Shown here in pieces: positions 10,152 to 19,664 of a stretch of 64,000 bases of DNA. The stretch comes from Burkholderiales bacterium JOSHI_001 (GTDB taxonomy: Bacteria; Pseudomonadota; Gammaproteobacteria; Burkholderiales; Burkholderiaceae_C): NCBI GenBank assembly GCA_000244995.1, contig CM001438.1, positions 3,248,090-3,312,089 of the forward strand, given 5' to 3'. Position numbers and translations under genes: made by a program. The first letter of the stretch is position 1. Every line of letters starts with the position of its first letter. The notes beneath the pieces were generated by a model. The model searched no databases and was not told the DNA's origin. It saw nothing but the letters and a program-made list of their open reading frames with translations.

Positions 10152-10176
10152 AAAAAGGGGCCACAGCAGCCCCTTT
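10152..10176 (-). terminator. Intrinsic terminator/attenuator between rpsB and tsf
   Basis: On the minus strand an 8-bp perfect stem (AAAGGGGC with GCCCCTTT) and a 7-nt loop run into a TTTTT tract. It follows the rpsB stop by about 40 nt and precedes tsf, so it probably lowers tsf expression relative to rpsB. Such attenuation between these two genes is known in other bacteria. Confidence 0.7.
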
Positions 10177-10216
10177 GTCGAAAGATGCGGGCCGGGACAG
10201 GCCCGCCTGCGGGGCG

Positions 10217-10960
10217 TCAGGCGTCTTCGCTGACTTCCACGAACTCGTCGTTGCCGGCCACGGCCTGCACGATCTCGTTCACCGAATTGGCCTTGCCTTC
10301 CAGCACGGCCTCGGCCACCGCCTTGGCGTACAGTGCCACGGCCTTGGCCGAGTCGTCGTTGCCGGGGATGACGTAGTCGATGCCTTCGGGCGAGTGGTTG
10401 GTGTCCACCACGCCAATGACCGGGATGCCCAGCTTCTTGGCTTCGGCCACCGCAATCTTGTGGTAACCCACGTCGATGACGAACATGGCGTCGGGCAGCG
10501 CATTCATGTCCTGAATGCCGCCGATGTCCTTTTCCAGCTTGGCCAGTTCACGCTCGAACATCAGGCCTTCCTTCTTGGTCAGCTGGTCGAGGCCAGCTTC
10601 CTTGGTGACCTGCATGTCCTTCAGCTTCTTCAGCGAGCCCTTCACCGTCTTGAAGTTGGTGAGCATGCCGCCCAGCCAGCGCTGGTCCACATAAGGCATG
10701 CCGGAGCGCAGGGCTTCCATGGCGATGACTTCGCGCGCTTGGCGCTTGGTGCCCACCATCAGGATGCTGCCGCGCTTGCTGGCGAGCTGGCGGACGAACT
10801 TCATCGCGTCCTCGAACGCCGGCAGCGTCTTCTCGAGGTTGATGATGTGGATCTTGTTGCGATGGCCGTAGATGTACGGGGCCATCTTGGGGTTCCAGAA
10901 GCGGGTCTGGTGTCCGAAATGGACACCGGCTTCCAGCATTTCGCGCATAGAGACGGGCAT
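10217..10960 (-). CDS. rpsB: 30S ribosomal protein S2
   Basis: S2 is a small-subunit protein bound at the neck of the 30S particle. The 247-aa product begins [20 protein letters not shown] and has [20 protein letters not shown] and [18 protein letters not shown], all diagnostic. The ATG at 10960 has TGGAGC 6-8 nt upstream; the ORF extension beyond it has no S2 similarity. It opens the minus-strand cluster, and its 5' region (10961-11119) must hold the promoter, though no clear consensus was found there. Confidence 0.98.
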   Translation of the reverse strand: MPVSMREMLEAGVHFGHQTRFWNPKMAPYIYGHRNKIHIINLEKTLPAFEDAMKFVRQLASKRGSILMVGTKRQAREVIAMEALRSGMPYVDQRWLGGMLTNFKTVKGSLKKLKDMQVTKEAGLDQLTKKEGLMFERELAKLEKDIGGIQDMNALPDAMFVIDVGYHKIAVAEAKKLGIPVIGVVDTNHSPEGIDYVIPGNDDSAKAVALYAKAVAEAVLEGKANSVNEIVQAVAGNDEFVEVSEDA

Positions 10961-10981
10961 GTGTGCTCCAAAGGTTGAGTC

Positions 10982-10987
10982 TAGAAT
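10982..10987 (+). promoter_or_regulatory. Possible -10 element (TAGAAT) upstream of the amidase
   Basis: TAGAAT on the plus strand lies about 130 nt before the amidase start. The same TAGAAT(C/G) core precedes ndk, bamD and the Rhs operon in this window. No good -35 was found at 16-18 nt, and the site overlaps the rpsB leader on the other strand. Confidence 0.25.
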
Positions 10988-11119
10988 CCGGCGCGAATCG
11001 CTTGGGCAGTTTTCCCTGCCGCAGCGACACCTGGAATGGCCGGTTCGCGAGTGGTGTTCCGCCTCAGGCCGACAAACCAAGAACAAGGCCGCTGATTCAC
11101 ATCAGACCGCCCGCTCGGC

Positions 11120-12484
11120 ATGAGCCAAAAGCAAAACCCAAAGATTATAGCAGGCGCGGGTGCGCGGCCTTCCCACCTGGCGGCCTGGCAGGCCGCACGC
11201 GGCCTGGCCGATGCGCCCGCCTGCGGCCAGGCCTTCCTGCGCTTCTTCGGCGCCCCCGCCGAAGCCGCCGCCGGCGCGCTGGACGCGGCCCAGGCAGCCG
11301 GCCTGGCCGGCGGGCCGCTGGCGGGCTGGCTGCTGTCGGTCAAGGACCTGTTCGATGTGGCCGGCCAGCCCAGCACGGCGGCGTCTGCTGCGCTGGCCGA
11401 CGCCGCCCCGGCCAGCGCCGACTGCCCTGCCGTGGCCCGCCTGCGCGCCGCGGGCGCGCTGCTGCTGGGCCACACCAACCTGAGCGAATTCGCCTTCTCG
11501 GGCGTGGGCATCAACCCCCACCACGGCACGCCGGTGAACGCCGGCACGATGCAGCTGGACCCCACGCCACGCGCCCCCGGCGGCAGCACCAGCGGCGGTG
11601 CCACCTCGGTCGCCGCGGGCGTGGCGCGCGCTGCGCTGGGTTCGGACACCGGTGGCTCCATCCGCATCCCGGCCGCGCTGCAAGGCCTGGTGGGCTTCAA
11701 GAACACCCAGCGCCTCACGCCGCTGGCCGGCTGCATCCCGCTGTCGCCCACGCTGGATACCGCCTGCGCCATCACCCGCAATGTGGCCGACGCCGTGGCC
11801 GTGCATGCCGTGCTGGCCGCCCGCAGGCCGCGCCTGGCCGGCCGGCCGCTGTACGCCAGCCACTTCGCGGTGCCCCAGGCGGTGGTGCTGGAAGGGCTGG
11901 ACAGCACCGTGGCCCAGGCCTTCGAGCGCACGCTGCATCGCCTGCGCGCCGCGGGCGCGCGGGTGCAGGAGGTTGCCCTGCCCGAACTGGCCGAGCCGGC
12001 CGGCTGGCTGCCCCTGGGCAGCTTCGCGGCCGCCGAAAGCTGGCACTGGCACCGCGAGCGCCTGGCACAGCGCGAAAAAAGCTACGACCCGCGCGTGGCG
12101 CTGCGCATCCGCCGCGGCCAGGCCATGAGCGCGGCCGACTACCTGGAACTGCAGCGCCTGCGCGCCGACTGGATTCTTCGCATGCAAGCCGCCCTGGCGC
12201 CCTTCGACGCCCTGCTCTGCCCCACCGTGCCCCTCGTCGCCCCGCCCCTGGCGCCGCTGCTGCACCAAGGCCCGGCCAGCGACGACGCCTTCTTCGCCGT
12301 CAACGCCGCGCTGCTGCGCAACCCCACGCTGGTGAACCTGCTGGACGGCTGCGCCCTGAGCCTGCCCTGCCAGGCACCGGATGAACTGCCGGTGGGCCTG
12401 ATGGTCTGGGGCCCGGCGCTCACCGACGACCGCGTGCTGGACGCAGCCTTGGCCATCGAGGCCGCGCTGGCCGAGGGCGCCTGA
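11120..12484 (+). CDS. Amidase, amidase-signature family
   Basis: This 454-aa enzyme belongs to the Ser-cisSer-Lys amidase superfamily, which hydrolyses carboxylic amides. Visible catalytic residues are Lys75 in SVKDLFD, Ser158 in GGSTSGG and nucleophile Ser180 in GSDTGGSIRIPAA. It lacks the C-terminal features of GatA, and no gatC or gatB is nearby, so it is unlikely to be the Glu-tRNA amidotransferase subunit. It is 2 nt from the following dehydrogenase gene, so the two are probably co-transcribed and may act on related nitrogen compounds. Substrate cannot be told from sequence. Confidence 0.88.
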   Translation: MSQKQNPKIIAGAGARPSHLAAWQAARGLADAPACGQAFLRFFGAPAEAAAGALDAAQAAGLAGGPLAGWLLSVKDLFDVAGQPSTAASAALADAAPASADCPAVARLRAAGALLLGHTNLSEFAFSGVGINPHHGTPVNAGTMQLDPTPRAPGGSTSGGATSVAAGVARAALGSDTGGSIRIPAALQGLVGFKNTQRLTPLAGCIPLSPTLDTACAITRNVADAVAVHAVLAARRPRLAGRPLYASHFAVPQAVVLEGLDSTVAQAFERTLHRLRAAGARVQEVALPELAEPAGWLPLGSFAAAESWHWHRERLAQREKSYDPRVALRIRRGQAMSAADYLELQRLRADWILRMQAALAPFDALLCPTVPLVAPPLAPLLHQGPASDDAFFAVNAALLRNPTLVNLLDGCALSLPCQAPDELPVGLMVWGPALTDDRVLDAALAIEAALAEGA

Positions 12485-12486
12485 AC

Positions 12487-13815
12487 ATGCGCGTGGCTGT
12501 CATTGGCGCCGGCATCGTCGGCGTGACCACCGCGTTCGAACTGGCGGCCGACGGCCACCAGGTGCAGGTGTTTGAACGCCACGCCGGCGTGGCCGCCGAG
12601 ACCAGCTTCGCCAACGCCGGCGTGGTGGCGCCGGGCTATGTCACACCCTGGGCGTCGCCGGGCATGCCGCGCAAGGTGTTCCAGCACCTGATGGAAGCCC
12701 ACGCCCCGGTGCGCCTGGGCTGGCCACTGGGGCCGGGCATGGCAGGCTGGCTGTGGCGCTGGTGGCGCGCCTGCTCGGGCACCAGTTTCATGGCCAACCG
12801 CGAGCGCCTGCACCGGCTGGCGGTGTACAGCCAGGAGCGCATGCGCGGCCTCAGCCAGCGCCTGAACCTGCAGCACGAGCGCTCACAAGGCTACCTGGTG
12901 CTGCTGCGCACGCCGGCCGACGTGGCCCTGGCGCGCCCCAGCCTGAAGGCCCTGGCCGAACTGGGCGTGAGCTTCAAGCTGGTGGACGCCGAAAGGGCCC
13001 GGGCCATCGAGCCCGAACTGAACCCCGACATGGCGCTGAAGGCCGCCGTGCACCTGCCGGGCGACGAGGTGGGCAACTGCCGCCAGTTCGCGCAGTTGCT
13101 GCGCCATGAAGCCGAGAAGCGCGGCGTGCACTTTCATTTCCGGCGCCAAGTGGATGCCATCGTGCCGGGCACCCGACCGCAGTTGACCCACCACGGCCTG
13201 GCGGCCCAGGCCGGCCCGGCAGCCGACGACGACGAACCTGCCAACCCCGCCCAGCAGGACCTGGCCCCGCGCACCGAGGACTTCGACGCGGTGGTGGTGT
13301 GTGCCGCGATGGGCGCCAACGCCCTGCTGCGCCCGCTGGGTCGCGCGCTGCCGCTGGCCCCGGTGCACGGCTACTCCGTCACCATGCCGGTGCGGCTGCG
13401 CGAGGGCTATGCCCACACCGGGCCGCTGTCAGCGCTGATGGACGAACGCTACAAGGTGGCCATCAGCCGCCTGGGCCAGCGCGTGCGCGTGGCCGGCAGC
13501 GCCGAGATCGGCGGCCCGCCCGACCGCATGAACCAGGCCGCACTGGCCACGCTGTACAAGGTGCTGGACGACTGGTTCCCGGGCTGCGCCCAGGTGGCCA
13601 AGGCACAGGCCTGGAAGGGCGCGCGCCCCATGCTGCCGGACGGCCCGCCCGTGCTGGGCGCCAGCGGCGCGGCCGGCGTGTGGCTGAACCTGGGCCATGG
13701 CAGCAGCGGCTGGGCCCTGGCCTGCGGCAGCGCGCGGGTGCTGGCCGACCGCATCGCCGGCCGCGACGCCGGCATCAGCCTGGACGGGCTGGGCACCGAA
13801 CGCCTGCTGGGCTGA
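12487..13815 (+). CDS. dadA: D-amino-acid dehydrogenase-like FAD oxidoreductase
   Basis: DadA oxidatively deaminates D-amino acids at the inner membrane and passes electrons to the respiratory chain. The 442-aa protein has the N-terminal dinucleotide motif GAGIVG (residues 7-12) with Glu30 in VFER. It also has the DadA-type ETSFANAGVVAPGYVTPWASPG block, and a C-terminal GHGSSGWALACGSARVLAD flavin contact. Length fits DadA. It follows the amidase by 2 nt and is convergent with a TAXI receptor gene. The exact substrate (D-alanine or another D-amino acid) is inferred from the family. Confidence 0.88.
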   Translation: MRVAVIGAGIVGVTTAFELAADGHQVQVFERHAGVAAETSFANAGVVAPGYVTPWASPGMPRKVFQHLMEAHAPVRLGWPLGPGMAGWLWRWWRACSGTSFMANRERLHRLAVYSQERMRGLSQRLNLQHERSQGYLVLLRTPADVALARPSLKALAELGVSFKLVDAERARAIEPELNPDMALKAAVHLPGDEVGNCRQFAQLLRHEAEKRGVHFHFRRQVDAIVPGTRPQLTHHGLAAQAGPAADDDEPANPAQQDLAPRTEDFDAVVVCAAMGANALLRPLGRALPLAPVHGYSVTMPVRLREGYAHTGPLSALMDERYKVAISRLGQRVRVAGSAEIGGPPDRMNQAALATLYKVLDDWFPGCAQVAKAQAWKGARPMLPDGPPVLGASGAAGVWLNLGHGSSGWALACGSARVLADRIAGRDAGISLDGLGTERLLG

Positions 13816-13839
13816 GGCCCCAGGCGCGGGCAGGGTGGG

Positions 13840-14784
13840 CTACTTCAGCAGCCCGGCCTCGCGGTAGAACTTCTGCGCACCCGGGTGGAAGGCCACGGTG
13901 GCGCCCGTCACCGCGTTCTTGCCGCTGATGGGGCCACCGCCGGCCGAGGCCGCCACCGCCTTCAGGCCCGCGGGACTGAAAACGGCCCGCGTGGCCTCGT
14001 AGGCGGTGTTGGCGTCCAGCGTCTCCAGCGCCACCCATTGCATGTTCACGGCCAGGGTCTTGGCGCTGCCCACACCCTTGAAGGTCCCGGCGGCCACCGT
14101 GTTGGGCACGAAATACGGATGGGTCTTGCGCAGCGCATCGGCTTTGGCGCCGGCAATGGGCACCAGTTCCAGCGCCACCCCCTTGAGCACCAGGCTGGAG
14201 ATGTCGGCCGCCGGCAGGTCGCCGACCACGAACAACGCGTCCAGGCTGCCATCCCCAAGCTTGTCGATGGTCTTGCTGGCCGGTGCCAATTCGGCCTGCA
14301 GGTCCGACTCCTTCAGGCCATAGGCACCCAGGATCAGGCGCGCGTCGGTCAGCGTGGCACTGCCGGGTCCGCCCAGGCCCACACGCTTGCCCTTCAGGTC
14401 GGCCGGCGTGCGCAGCCCCAGGCCCTTGCGCGCCACCAGGGTCACGTTCACCGGGTACAAATTGGCCACCAGGCGCAGGCCCGGAACGGCCTTGCCTTCG
14501 AACAGCTGCGTGCCCTGCTGGGCCCAGGTCGCCACGTCGGCGTGCACCAGGGCGCTGTCGAGGTGGTTGTTCACCAGGCCCTTCACATTGGTCACCGAAC
14601 CCAGGCTGGCCAGCGCCTTGGCGGTCAGCTTGCCCGACTTGCTGATCACCTCGGCCATGGCGCCACCCACCGGGTGATCGGCCGCGCCCGGCATGCCGGT
14701 GCCGATGCGAAGAGCCTGTTCGGCCCGGACGGCGCCCACCCATGCCAGGCAGGCCAGGGCCCCGATCCACACACGCTTGTTCAC
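13840..14784 (-). CDS. TRAP-transporter TAXI-family solute receptor (second copy)
   Basis: This 314-aa periplasmic binding protein captures a solute for the TRAP permease encoded immediately upstream. It has a signal peptide (about residues 1-21) and then the TAXI opening ALRIGTGMPGAADHPVGG. Conserved TAXI blocks VNVTLVARKGLGLRTPADLKGKRV and GGPGSATLTDARLIL follow. The start is GTG with a GGGG Shine-Dalgarno 5 nt upstream inside the permease stop region, and the gap to the permease is one base. Its N-terminal ligand loop differs from the GTAGTYYPVGG of the sister receptor at 17058-18005, so ligand preference may differ. Confidence 0.92.
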   Translation of the reverse strand: MNKRVWIGALACLAWVGAVRAEQALRIGTGMPGAADHPVGGAMAEVISKSGKLTAKALASLGSVTNVKGLVNNHLDSALVHADVATWAQQGTQLFEGKAVPGLRLVANLYPVNVTLVARKGLGLRTPADLKGKRVGLGGPGSATLTDARLILGAYGLKESDLQAELAPASKTIDKLGDGSLDALFVVGDLPAADISSLVLKGVALELVPIAGAKADALRKTHPYFVPNTVAAGTFKGVGSAKTLAVNMQWVALETLDANTAYEATRAVFSPAGLKAVAASAGGGPISGKNAVTGATVAFHPGAQKFYREAGLLK

Positions 14785-14785
14785 A

Positions 14786-16981
14786 CTATCCCCTTGTCAA
14801 TGCACCGCCGACGGCTCGGCTCGCGGTCCATTGTCGCAACAACACCGGCAGCGCCAGCGCCACCCCGGCCAGCGTGCTGGCCAAACCGGGAAAAACCATC
14901 AGAAGTGCCGCGGCGAAGCACACGGCCTGCTCCCAGCGGTTCATCTCCACCAGCAGGTACTTCGACAGCGCGGCCGCCAGGAGACTGATGCCCAGCACGC
15001 AGCCCACGAAGGTGATGGCGAAATCCTGCAGCGTGAAGCCTTTGGCCACGATCAGAAGCGACGGCGACAGCACGAACACAAAAGGCACCAGGGCCTTGGC
15101 CATGCCCAGGCGGAAGGCCATGTTGCCGGTCTTGAAGGGGTCGCTGCCGGCCATGCCCGCCGCGGCATAGGCCGCCAGCGCCACCGGCGGGGTGATGTCG
15201 GCCAGCACCCCGTAATAAAAGACGAAAAAGTGCGCCACCAGCGGCTCCACGCCCAGCAGCACCAGCGTGGGCGCGGCCACCGTCACCATGATGATGTAGT
15301 TGGCCGTGGTGGGAATGCCGCAGCCCAGCAGGATGCACACCAGCCCGGTCATCACCAGGGCGGCCAGCAGCGTGAGCGTGCGCGCGTCCACACAGCCTGC
15401 GGGCAGCAGCGCGCCCACGTTGCCGGCCAGGCCCTGGGCCGCACCGGTGATGATGGTGGACAGCTTGAAACCCACGCCAGTGAGCGTGACCACGCCGATG
15501 ACGATGCCCACCGCCGCGGCGGCGGCGCCCACGGCCAGCGCGTACTTGGCGCCGGTTTCGAAGGCTTCCACCAGCACGGCCGAGCCGATGCGGCCCTGCA
15601 CCTTCAGGCCGCGCAGCAGCAGCGGCGTGGCCACCAGCGCGGCCAGGAAGATCCCCGTCTTCAGGCTTTCCTGGCGCATGCCGCCGAAGCACAGCACCAG
15701 CAGCACCATGTGCAGCGCCAGCAGCAGGCCCCAGTTCGCCGCCCGGTTGCCACGCGCCCGCGTGGTAAGACCCACGATGGCGCAGCTGCTGATGCCGGCA
15801 AACGCCGCCAGGTAGGGCGTGCGGCCCGACACCAGGATGCTGATCAGCAACGCCAGCGGGATCAGCGTGGGCCAGCGTTCGGCCAGCGACCGGCGCAGCT
15901 GCGGCATTTCCGCTTCGGTCAGGCCGCGCAGGCCGTGGCGCTTGGCTTCGAAGTGCACCTGCATGAACACACCGAAGAAGTGCATGAAGGCCGGCACCAC
16001 CGCCGCCGTGATGATGGTTTGGTAGGGCACGGCCAGGAACTCGATCATCAGGAAAGCCGCCGCGCCCAGCACCGGCGGTGTGATCTGCCCGCCGGTGGAT
16101 GAGGCCGCTTCCACCGCGCCGGCGAATTCGCGCTTGTAGCCCACGCGGATCATGGCGGGAATGGTGAGCGAGCCCACCGTCACCGCATTGGCCACCGAGC
16201 TGCCCGACAGCATGCCGAACAGCGCCGAGCCGAACACGCTGACCTTCGCCGGCCCGCCGGCATAGCGCCCGGCGATGCTGGAGGCAATGTCCAGGAACAA
16301 CTGCCCCAGGCCGATGCGCGTGGCCAGCACGCCGAACAGCACGAAGTGGAAGACATAGGTGGCCACCACACCCACCGCCACGCCGTAGACACCCTGGCTG
16401 GTGAGGTACTGGTGGTTGACCAGCTGCGACCAGCTGGCCCCGGCGTGCTGCAGCAGCCCGGGGAACACCGGCCCGGCCAGCGCGTAGCCCATGAACAGCA
16501 GCGCAATCACCGGCAGCGGCCAGCCCATGCTGCGGCGCGTGGCTTCCAGCAGCAGCAGCAGCAGCACCGAGCCCATCGCCACGTCCAGCGGGGCGGGGTT
16601 GCCGACCCGGAAGGCCAGGTCGTCGAACACATAGGGGATGTACAGCACCGACACCGCCACGGCCCCGGCCAGCAGCCAGTCGACCAGCGGCACACCGCCC
16701 GGCGCCCAGGTACTGGCCGGGCGCGGGCTGTCCTGGAATTTCTTGTTGAAGGCGAAGACGATGAAGATCAAGCCCAGCACAAAGGCCAGGTGCACGCCGC
16801 GGTGTGTGGTTTCGCGCAACAGGCCGAAACCGGCGGTGTAGTAGTGGAAGCAGGACAGCGCGATCAGCAGCGCCTTCAGCACCGTGGACGCCGGCGGCAG
16901 CGTGGGCCGAAAGCGCATCTCGGGGTCGAACTTCTGCTCCAGGTCCTGCAGGTGCTTGTCGTCCACTGCCGTGATGCTCAT
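14786..16981 (-). CDS. TRAP transporter permease, fused 4TM/12TM subunits
   Basis: This 731-aa inner-membrane protein fuses the small and large TRAP permease subunits, as is usual with TAXI receptors. It has some 16 hydrophobic segments. TRAP large-subunit motifs include SGSSVANAVTVGSLTIPAMI and AVEAASSTGGQITPPVLGAAAFLM, and the second half repeats this with LGCGIPTTANYIIM and ADITPPVALAAYAA. Uptake is driven by a cation gradient rather than ATP. It lies between two TAXI receptor genes, 76 nt after one and 1 nt before the other. Confidence 0.94.
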   Translation of the reverse strand: MSITAVDDKHLQDLEQKFDPEMRFRPTLPPASTVLKALLIALSCFHYYTAGFGLLRETTHRGVHLAFVLGLIFIVFAFNKKFQDSPRPASTWAPGGVPLVDWLLAGAVAVSVLYIPYVFDDLAFRVGNPAPLDVAMGSVLLLLLLEATRRSMGWPLPVIALLFMGYALAGPVFPGLLQHAGASWSQLVNHQYLTSQGVYGVAVGVVATYVFHFVLFGVLATRIGLGQLFLDIASSIAGRYAGGPAKVSVFGSALFGMLSGSSVANAVTVGSLTIPAMIRVGYKREFAGAVEAASSTGGQITPPVLGAAAFLMIEFLAVPYQTIITAAVVPAFMHFFGVFMQVHFEAKRHGLRGLTEAEMPQLRRSLAERWPTLIPLALLISILVSGRTPYLAAFAGISSCAIVGLTTRARGNRAANWGLLLALHMVLLVLCFGGMRQESLKTGIFLAALVATPLLLRGLKVQGRIGSAVLVEAFETGAKYALAVGAAAAAVGIVIGVVTLTGVGFKLSTIITGAAQGLAGNVGALLPAGCVDARTLTLLAALVMTGLVCILLGCGIPTTANYIIMVTVAAPTLVLLGVEPLVAHFFVFYYGVLADITPPVALAAYAAAGMAGSDPFKTGNMAFRLGMAKALVPFVFVLSPSLLIVAKGFTLQDFAITFVGCVLGISLLAAALSKYLLVEMNRWEQAVCFAAALLMVFPGLASTLAGVALALPVLLRQWTASRAVGGALTRG

Positions 16982-17057
16982 CGGTGGGTGCCCAAAGACG
17001 TGAAAACAGGGCGGGCTGGGATGCAGCGCCGCCCTGTGAAGTGCAGGCGAAACGGTG

Positions 17058-18005
17058 CTACTTGATCAGCCCGGCTTCGCGGTAGAACTTCTCCGCGCCC
17101 GGGTGGAAGGGAATGCCGGCGCCCTTGACCGCGTTGTCCTTGTTGATGAACTTGCCCTTTGCATGGCCGGCGGCCAGGGTCTTCTGCGCCGCGTCGCTGA
17201 ACAAGGCCTTGGTGATCTCGTACACCGTGTTGGCATCGGCCTTGTCGCTGGTGACCCACTGCGCGCCCACGGCCAGGGTCTTCACCGCGCCCACGTCCTT
17301 GTAGGTGCCGGCCGGGATGTTGTCCACCGCGAAGAAGGGGCTGGCCATGCGCAGGCCTTCGCTCTGCGGGCCGTCGATGGGCACCAGCTCGATGCCGGTG
17401 CCGCCCGAGGCCAGTTCGGCGATCGCGCCCGCGGGCGCCCCGCCGGTGAAGAAGAAGGCGTCCAGCGATCCGTCCTTCAACTTGTCGCCGGCCTGGTTGG
17501 GCTTGATGTACTCGGGCTTGATGTCGGACTCCTGCACGCCATAGGCGGCCAGGATGACGCGCGCGTTGATCAGCGTGCCCGAGCCGGGCTCGTCCAGCGC
17601 CACGCGCTTGCCCTTCAGGTCGGCCGGGCTCTTGATGCCTTGCCCCTTGCGCACCACGATGTGCACGCTTTCGGGGTACAGGTTGGCGATGAGGCGCAGG
17701 CCGGGAATGTTGGGCTTGCCCTCGTACATGCCGGTGCCCTTCTGGGCCCAGGTGGCCACGTCGCTTTGCGAGAAGCCGCTTTCGATGGACCCGCCGGCAA
17801 TGCCGTTCACATTGGCCACCGAGCCATTGCTGGCCTGCGCCGTGACCACGATCTTCCCGGGCTGGCTGACCGCGTTGGCGATCATGCCGCCCACTGGGTA
17901 GTAGGTGCCGGCCGTGCCGCCGGTGCCGATGCGGAAGAACTGCTGGGCCTGGGCGGCTCCGGCCAGGGCCCATGACGCCACGGCGACCACGATCAAACGC
18001 TTCAT
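17058..18005 (-). CDS. TRAP-transporter TAXI-family solute receptor (first copy)
   Basis: This 315-aa periplasmic receptor has a signal peptide (residues 1-20, ending AAQA) and the TAXI start RIGTGGTAGTYYPVGG at about 25-40. ESVHIVVRKGQGIKSPADLKGKR and DEPGSGTLINARVIL follow. ATG 18005 has AGGAG 7 nt upstream; a TTG just before it is not needed. It is the first gene of a three-gene minus-strand unit with the fused permease and a second receptor. Ligands of related TAXI proteins include glutamate and other organic acids, but nothing here fixes the substrate. Confidence 0.93.
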   Translation of the reverse strand: MKRLIVVAVASWALAGAAQAQQFFRIGTGGTAGTYYPVGGMIANAVSQPGKIVVTAQASNGSVANVNGIAGGSIESGFSQSDVATWAQKGTGMYEGKPNIPGLRLIANLYPESVHIVVRKGQGIKSPADLKGKRVALDEPGSGTLINARVILAAYGVQESDIKPEYIKPNQAGDKLKDGSLDAFFFTGGAPAGAIAELASGGTGIELVPIDGPQSEGLRMASPFFAVDNIPAGTYKDVGAVKTLAVGAQWVTSDKADANTVYEITKALFSDAAQKTLAAGHAKGKFINKDNAVKGAGIPFHPGAEKFYREAGLIK

Positions 18006-18146
18006 CAAGCAACTCCTGGGTGTGAAGGCCCGTCAAGGGCGGTGCGAATCCAGTAAAGCACAATGCATGCGCAGCTTCCATTCGGCGAAGCCCGCTTCAG
18101 GAAAGCCCCCGGCGCAGCCCGCGTCACCCGGTCGCCCCGCCCAACC

Positions 18147-19664
18147 ATGTCCGGCATCACTCCCGTTCTGCCTGCGCAAGTCCTGAGGGCCTGGCCGCTG
18201 CACGGCGTGGCGGCGTCGCGCGACATGGAGGCGCGGGGCCTGGCCGACAGCGCCCCCCATGCGTTGATGCAGGCCGCGGGCCAGGCCGTCGCGCGCCTGG
18301 CGCTGGCCGTGGCACCGCACGCGCAGCGCGTGTGGGTGGCCTGCGGGCCGGGCAACAACGGCGGTGACGGTCTGGTGGCCGCCACCCAGCTCCATCGCGC
18401 CGGCCGACGCGTGAACGTGACCCTGCTGGGCGACGCCACGCGCCTGCCCGCCGACGCGGCCAACGCTTTGCAGCAGGCCCAGGCGGCGCAGGTGCCCATC
18501 ACCAGCACGCTTGCCTCGCCGCCCGACGCCGACCTGGCCATCGATGCCCTGCTGGGCCTGGGCGCGGCACGCGCGCCGCAGGGCGACATGGCGCTGGCCA
18601 TCGCCGCCTTGAATGCCTTGAGCGCCCCGGTGCTGGCGGTGGACCTGCCATCCGGCCTGCACGCCGAGCGCGGCCAGCCGCTGGGCGGCGAAGCCGTGCG
18701 CGCCACGCACACGCTGGCGCTGCTGGGCCTGAAGCCGGGCCTGTTCACCGGCCGCGGCCGGGATCACGCGGGCCACATCTGGCTGGACAGCCTGGGCCAG
18801 GACCTGAACCTGCAAACGCCCAGCGCATGGCTGTGGTCGCCCACCGCCCAGACCTGGCCGCTGCGCGAACACCAGCAGCACAAGGGCAGCTTCGGTGACG
18901 TGGTGGTTCTCGGGGGCGCCCCGGGCATGGGTGGTGCGGCCCTGCTGGCGGGGCGCGCCGCGTTGGCCGCTGGCGCGGGCCGCGTGCTGCTTGGCGCGCT
19001 GGACCCCACACTGCAAGGCCTGGTGGACACCCAAGGCCCCGAGTTGATGCCACGCACGGTGGCGTCGCTGCTGCAAGTCAGCATCCTGAGCAGCAGCACC
19101 GTGGTGTGCGGCTGCGGTGGTGGCCAGGCCGTGCGCGCGGTGCTGCCGGCCGTGCTGCACCACGCCGCGCGCCTGGTGCTGGACGCCGACGCGCTGAACG
19201 CCGTGGCGGCCGACGACCACCTGCGCCGCCTGCTGCACGCACGCGCCGGCAGCGGCCGTGCCAGCGTGGTCACCCCGCACCCGCTGGAAGCCGCGCGGCT
19301 GCTGGGCTGCGACGCGGCGGCCGTGCAGGCCGACCGGTTGGGGCAGGCCCAGGCCTTGGCCGAATCGCTGCAGGCCACGGTGGTGTTGAAGGGCTCAGGC
19401 AGCGTGATCGCCAGCCCCGGCCAGGTGCCGGCCATCAACCCGACCGGCAACGCGCGCCTGGCCACCGCCGGCAGCGGCGACGTGCTGGCCGGCTGGCTGG
19501 GGGGGCACTGGAGCAGCCGACACGCCACGTCGCCCCACGACGTGGCGTGCGCCTGCGCGTGGTTGCACGGCCGGGCCGCAGAAGGCGCAGACACGCGGCT
19601 GCCATTGCGCGCCGCCGACCTGGCCGACGCGATGCGCGGCGCGTTGCCGAGCTGGCCCGCCTAA
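18147..19664 (+). CDS. nnr: Bifunctional NAD(P)H-hydrate repair enzyme
   Basis: Nnr repairs damaged NADH and NADPH hydrates. The N-terminal domain epimerises NAD(P)HX and the C-terminal domain dehydrates the S form using ADP. The 505-aa product has the epimerase motif GPGNNGGDG (67-75) and, after about residue 245, the ribokinase-like dehydratase with KGSFGDVVVLGG, TPHPLEAARLLG (376-387) and AGSGDVLAG (441-449). ATG 18147 begins the recognisable domain; upstream in-frame sequence is not family-like. It is divergent from the TAXI operon, and its stop overlaps the convergent rnr stop by 4 nt. Confidence 0.94.
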   Translation: MSGITPVLPAQVLRAWPLHGVAASRDMEARGLADSAPHALMQAAGQAVARLALAVAPHAQRVWVACGPGNNGGDGLVAATQLHRAGRRVNVTLLGDATRLPADAANALQQAQAAQVPITSTLASPPDADLAIDALLGLGAARAPQGDMALAIAALNALSAPVLAVDLPSGLHAERGQPLGGEAVRATHTLALLGLKPGLFTGRGRDHAGHIWLDSLGQDLNLQTPSAWLWSPTAQTWPLREHQQHKGSFGDVVVLGGAPGMGGAALLAGRAALAAGAGRVLLGALDPTLQGLVDTQGPELMPRTVASLLQVSILSSSTVVCGCGGGQAVRAVLPAVLHHAARLVLDADALNAVAADDHLRRLLHARAGSGRASVVTPHPLEAARLLGCDAAAVQADRLGQAQALAESLQATVVLKGSGSVIASPGQVPAINPTGNARLATAGSGDVLAGWLGGHWSSRHATSPHDVACACAWLHGRAAEGADTRLPLRAADLADAMRGALPSWPA

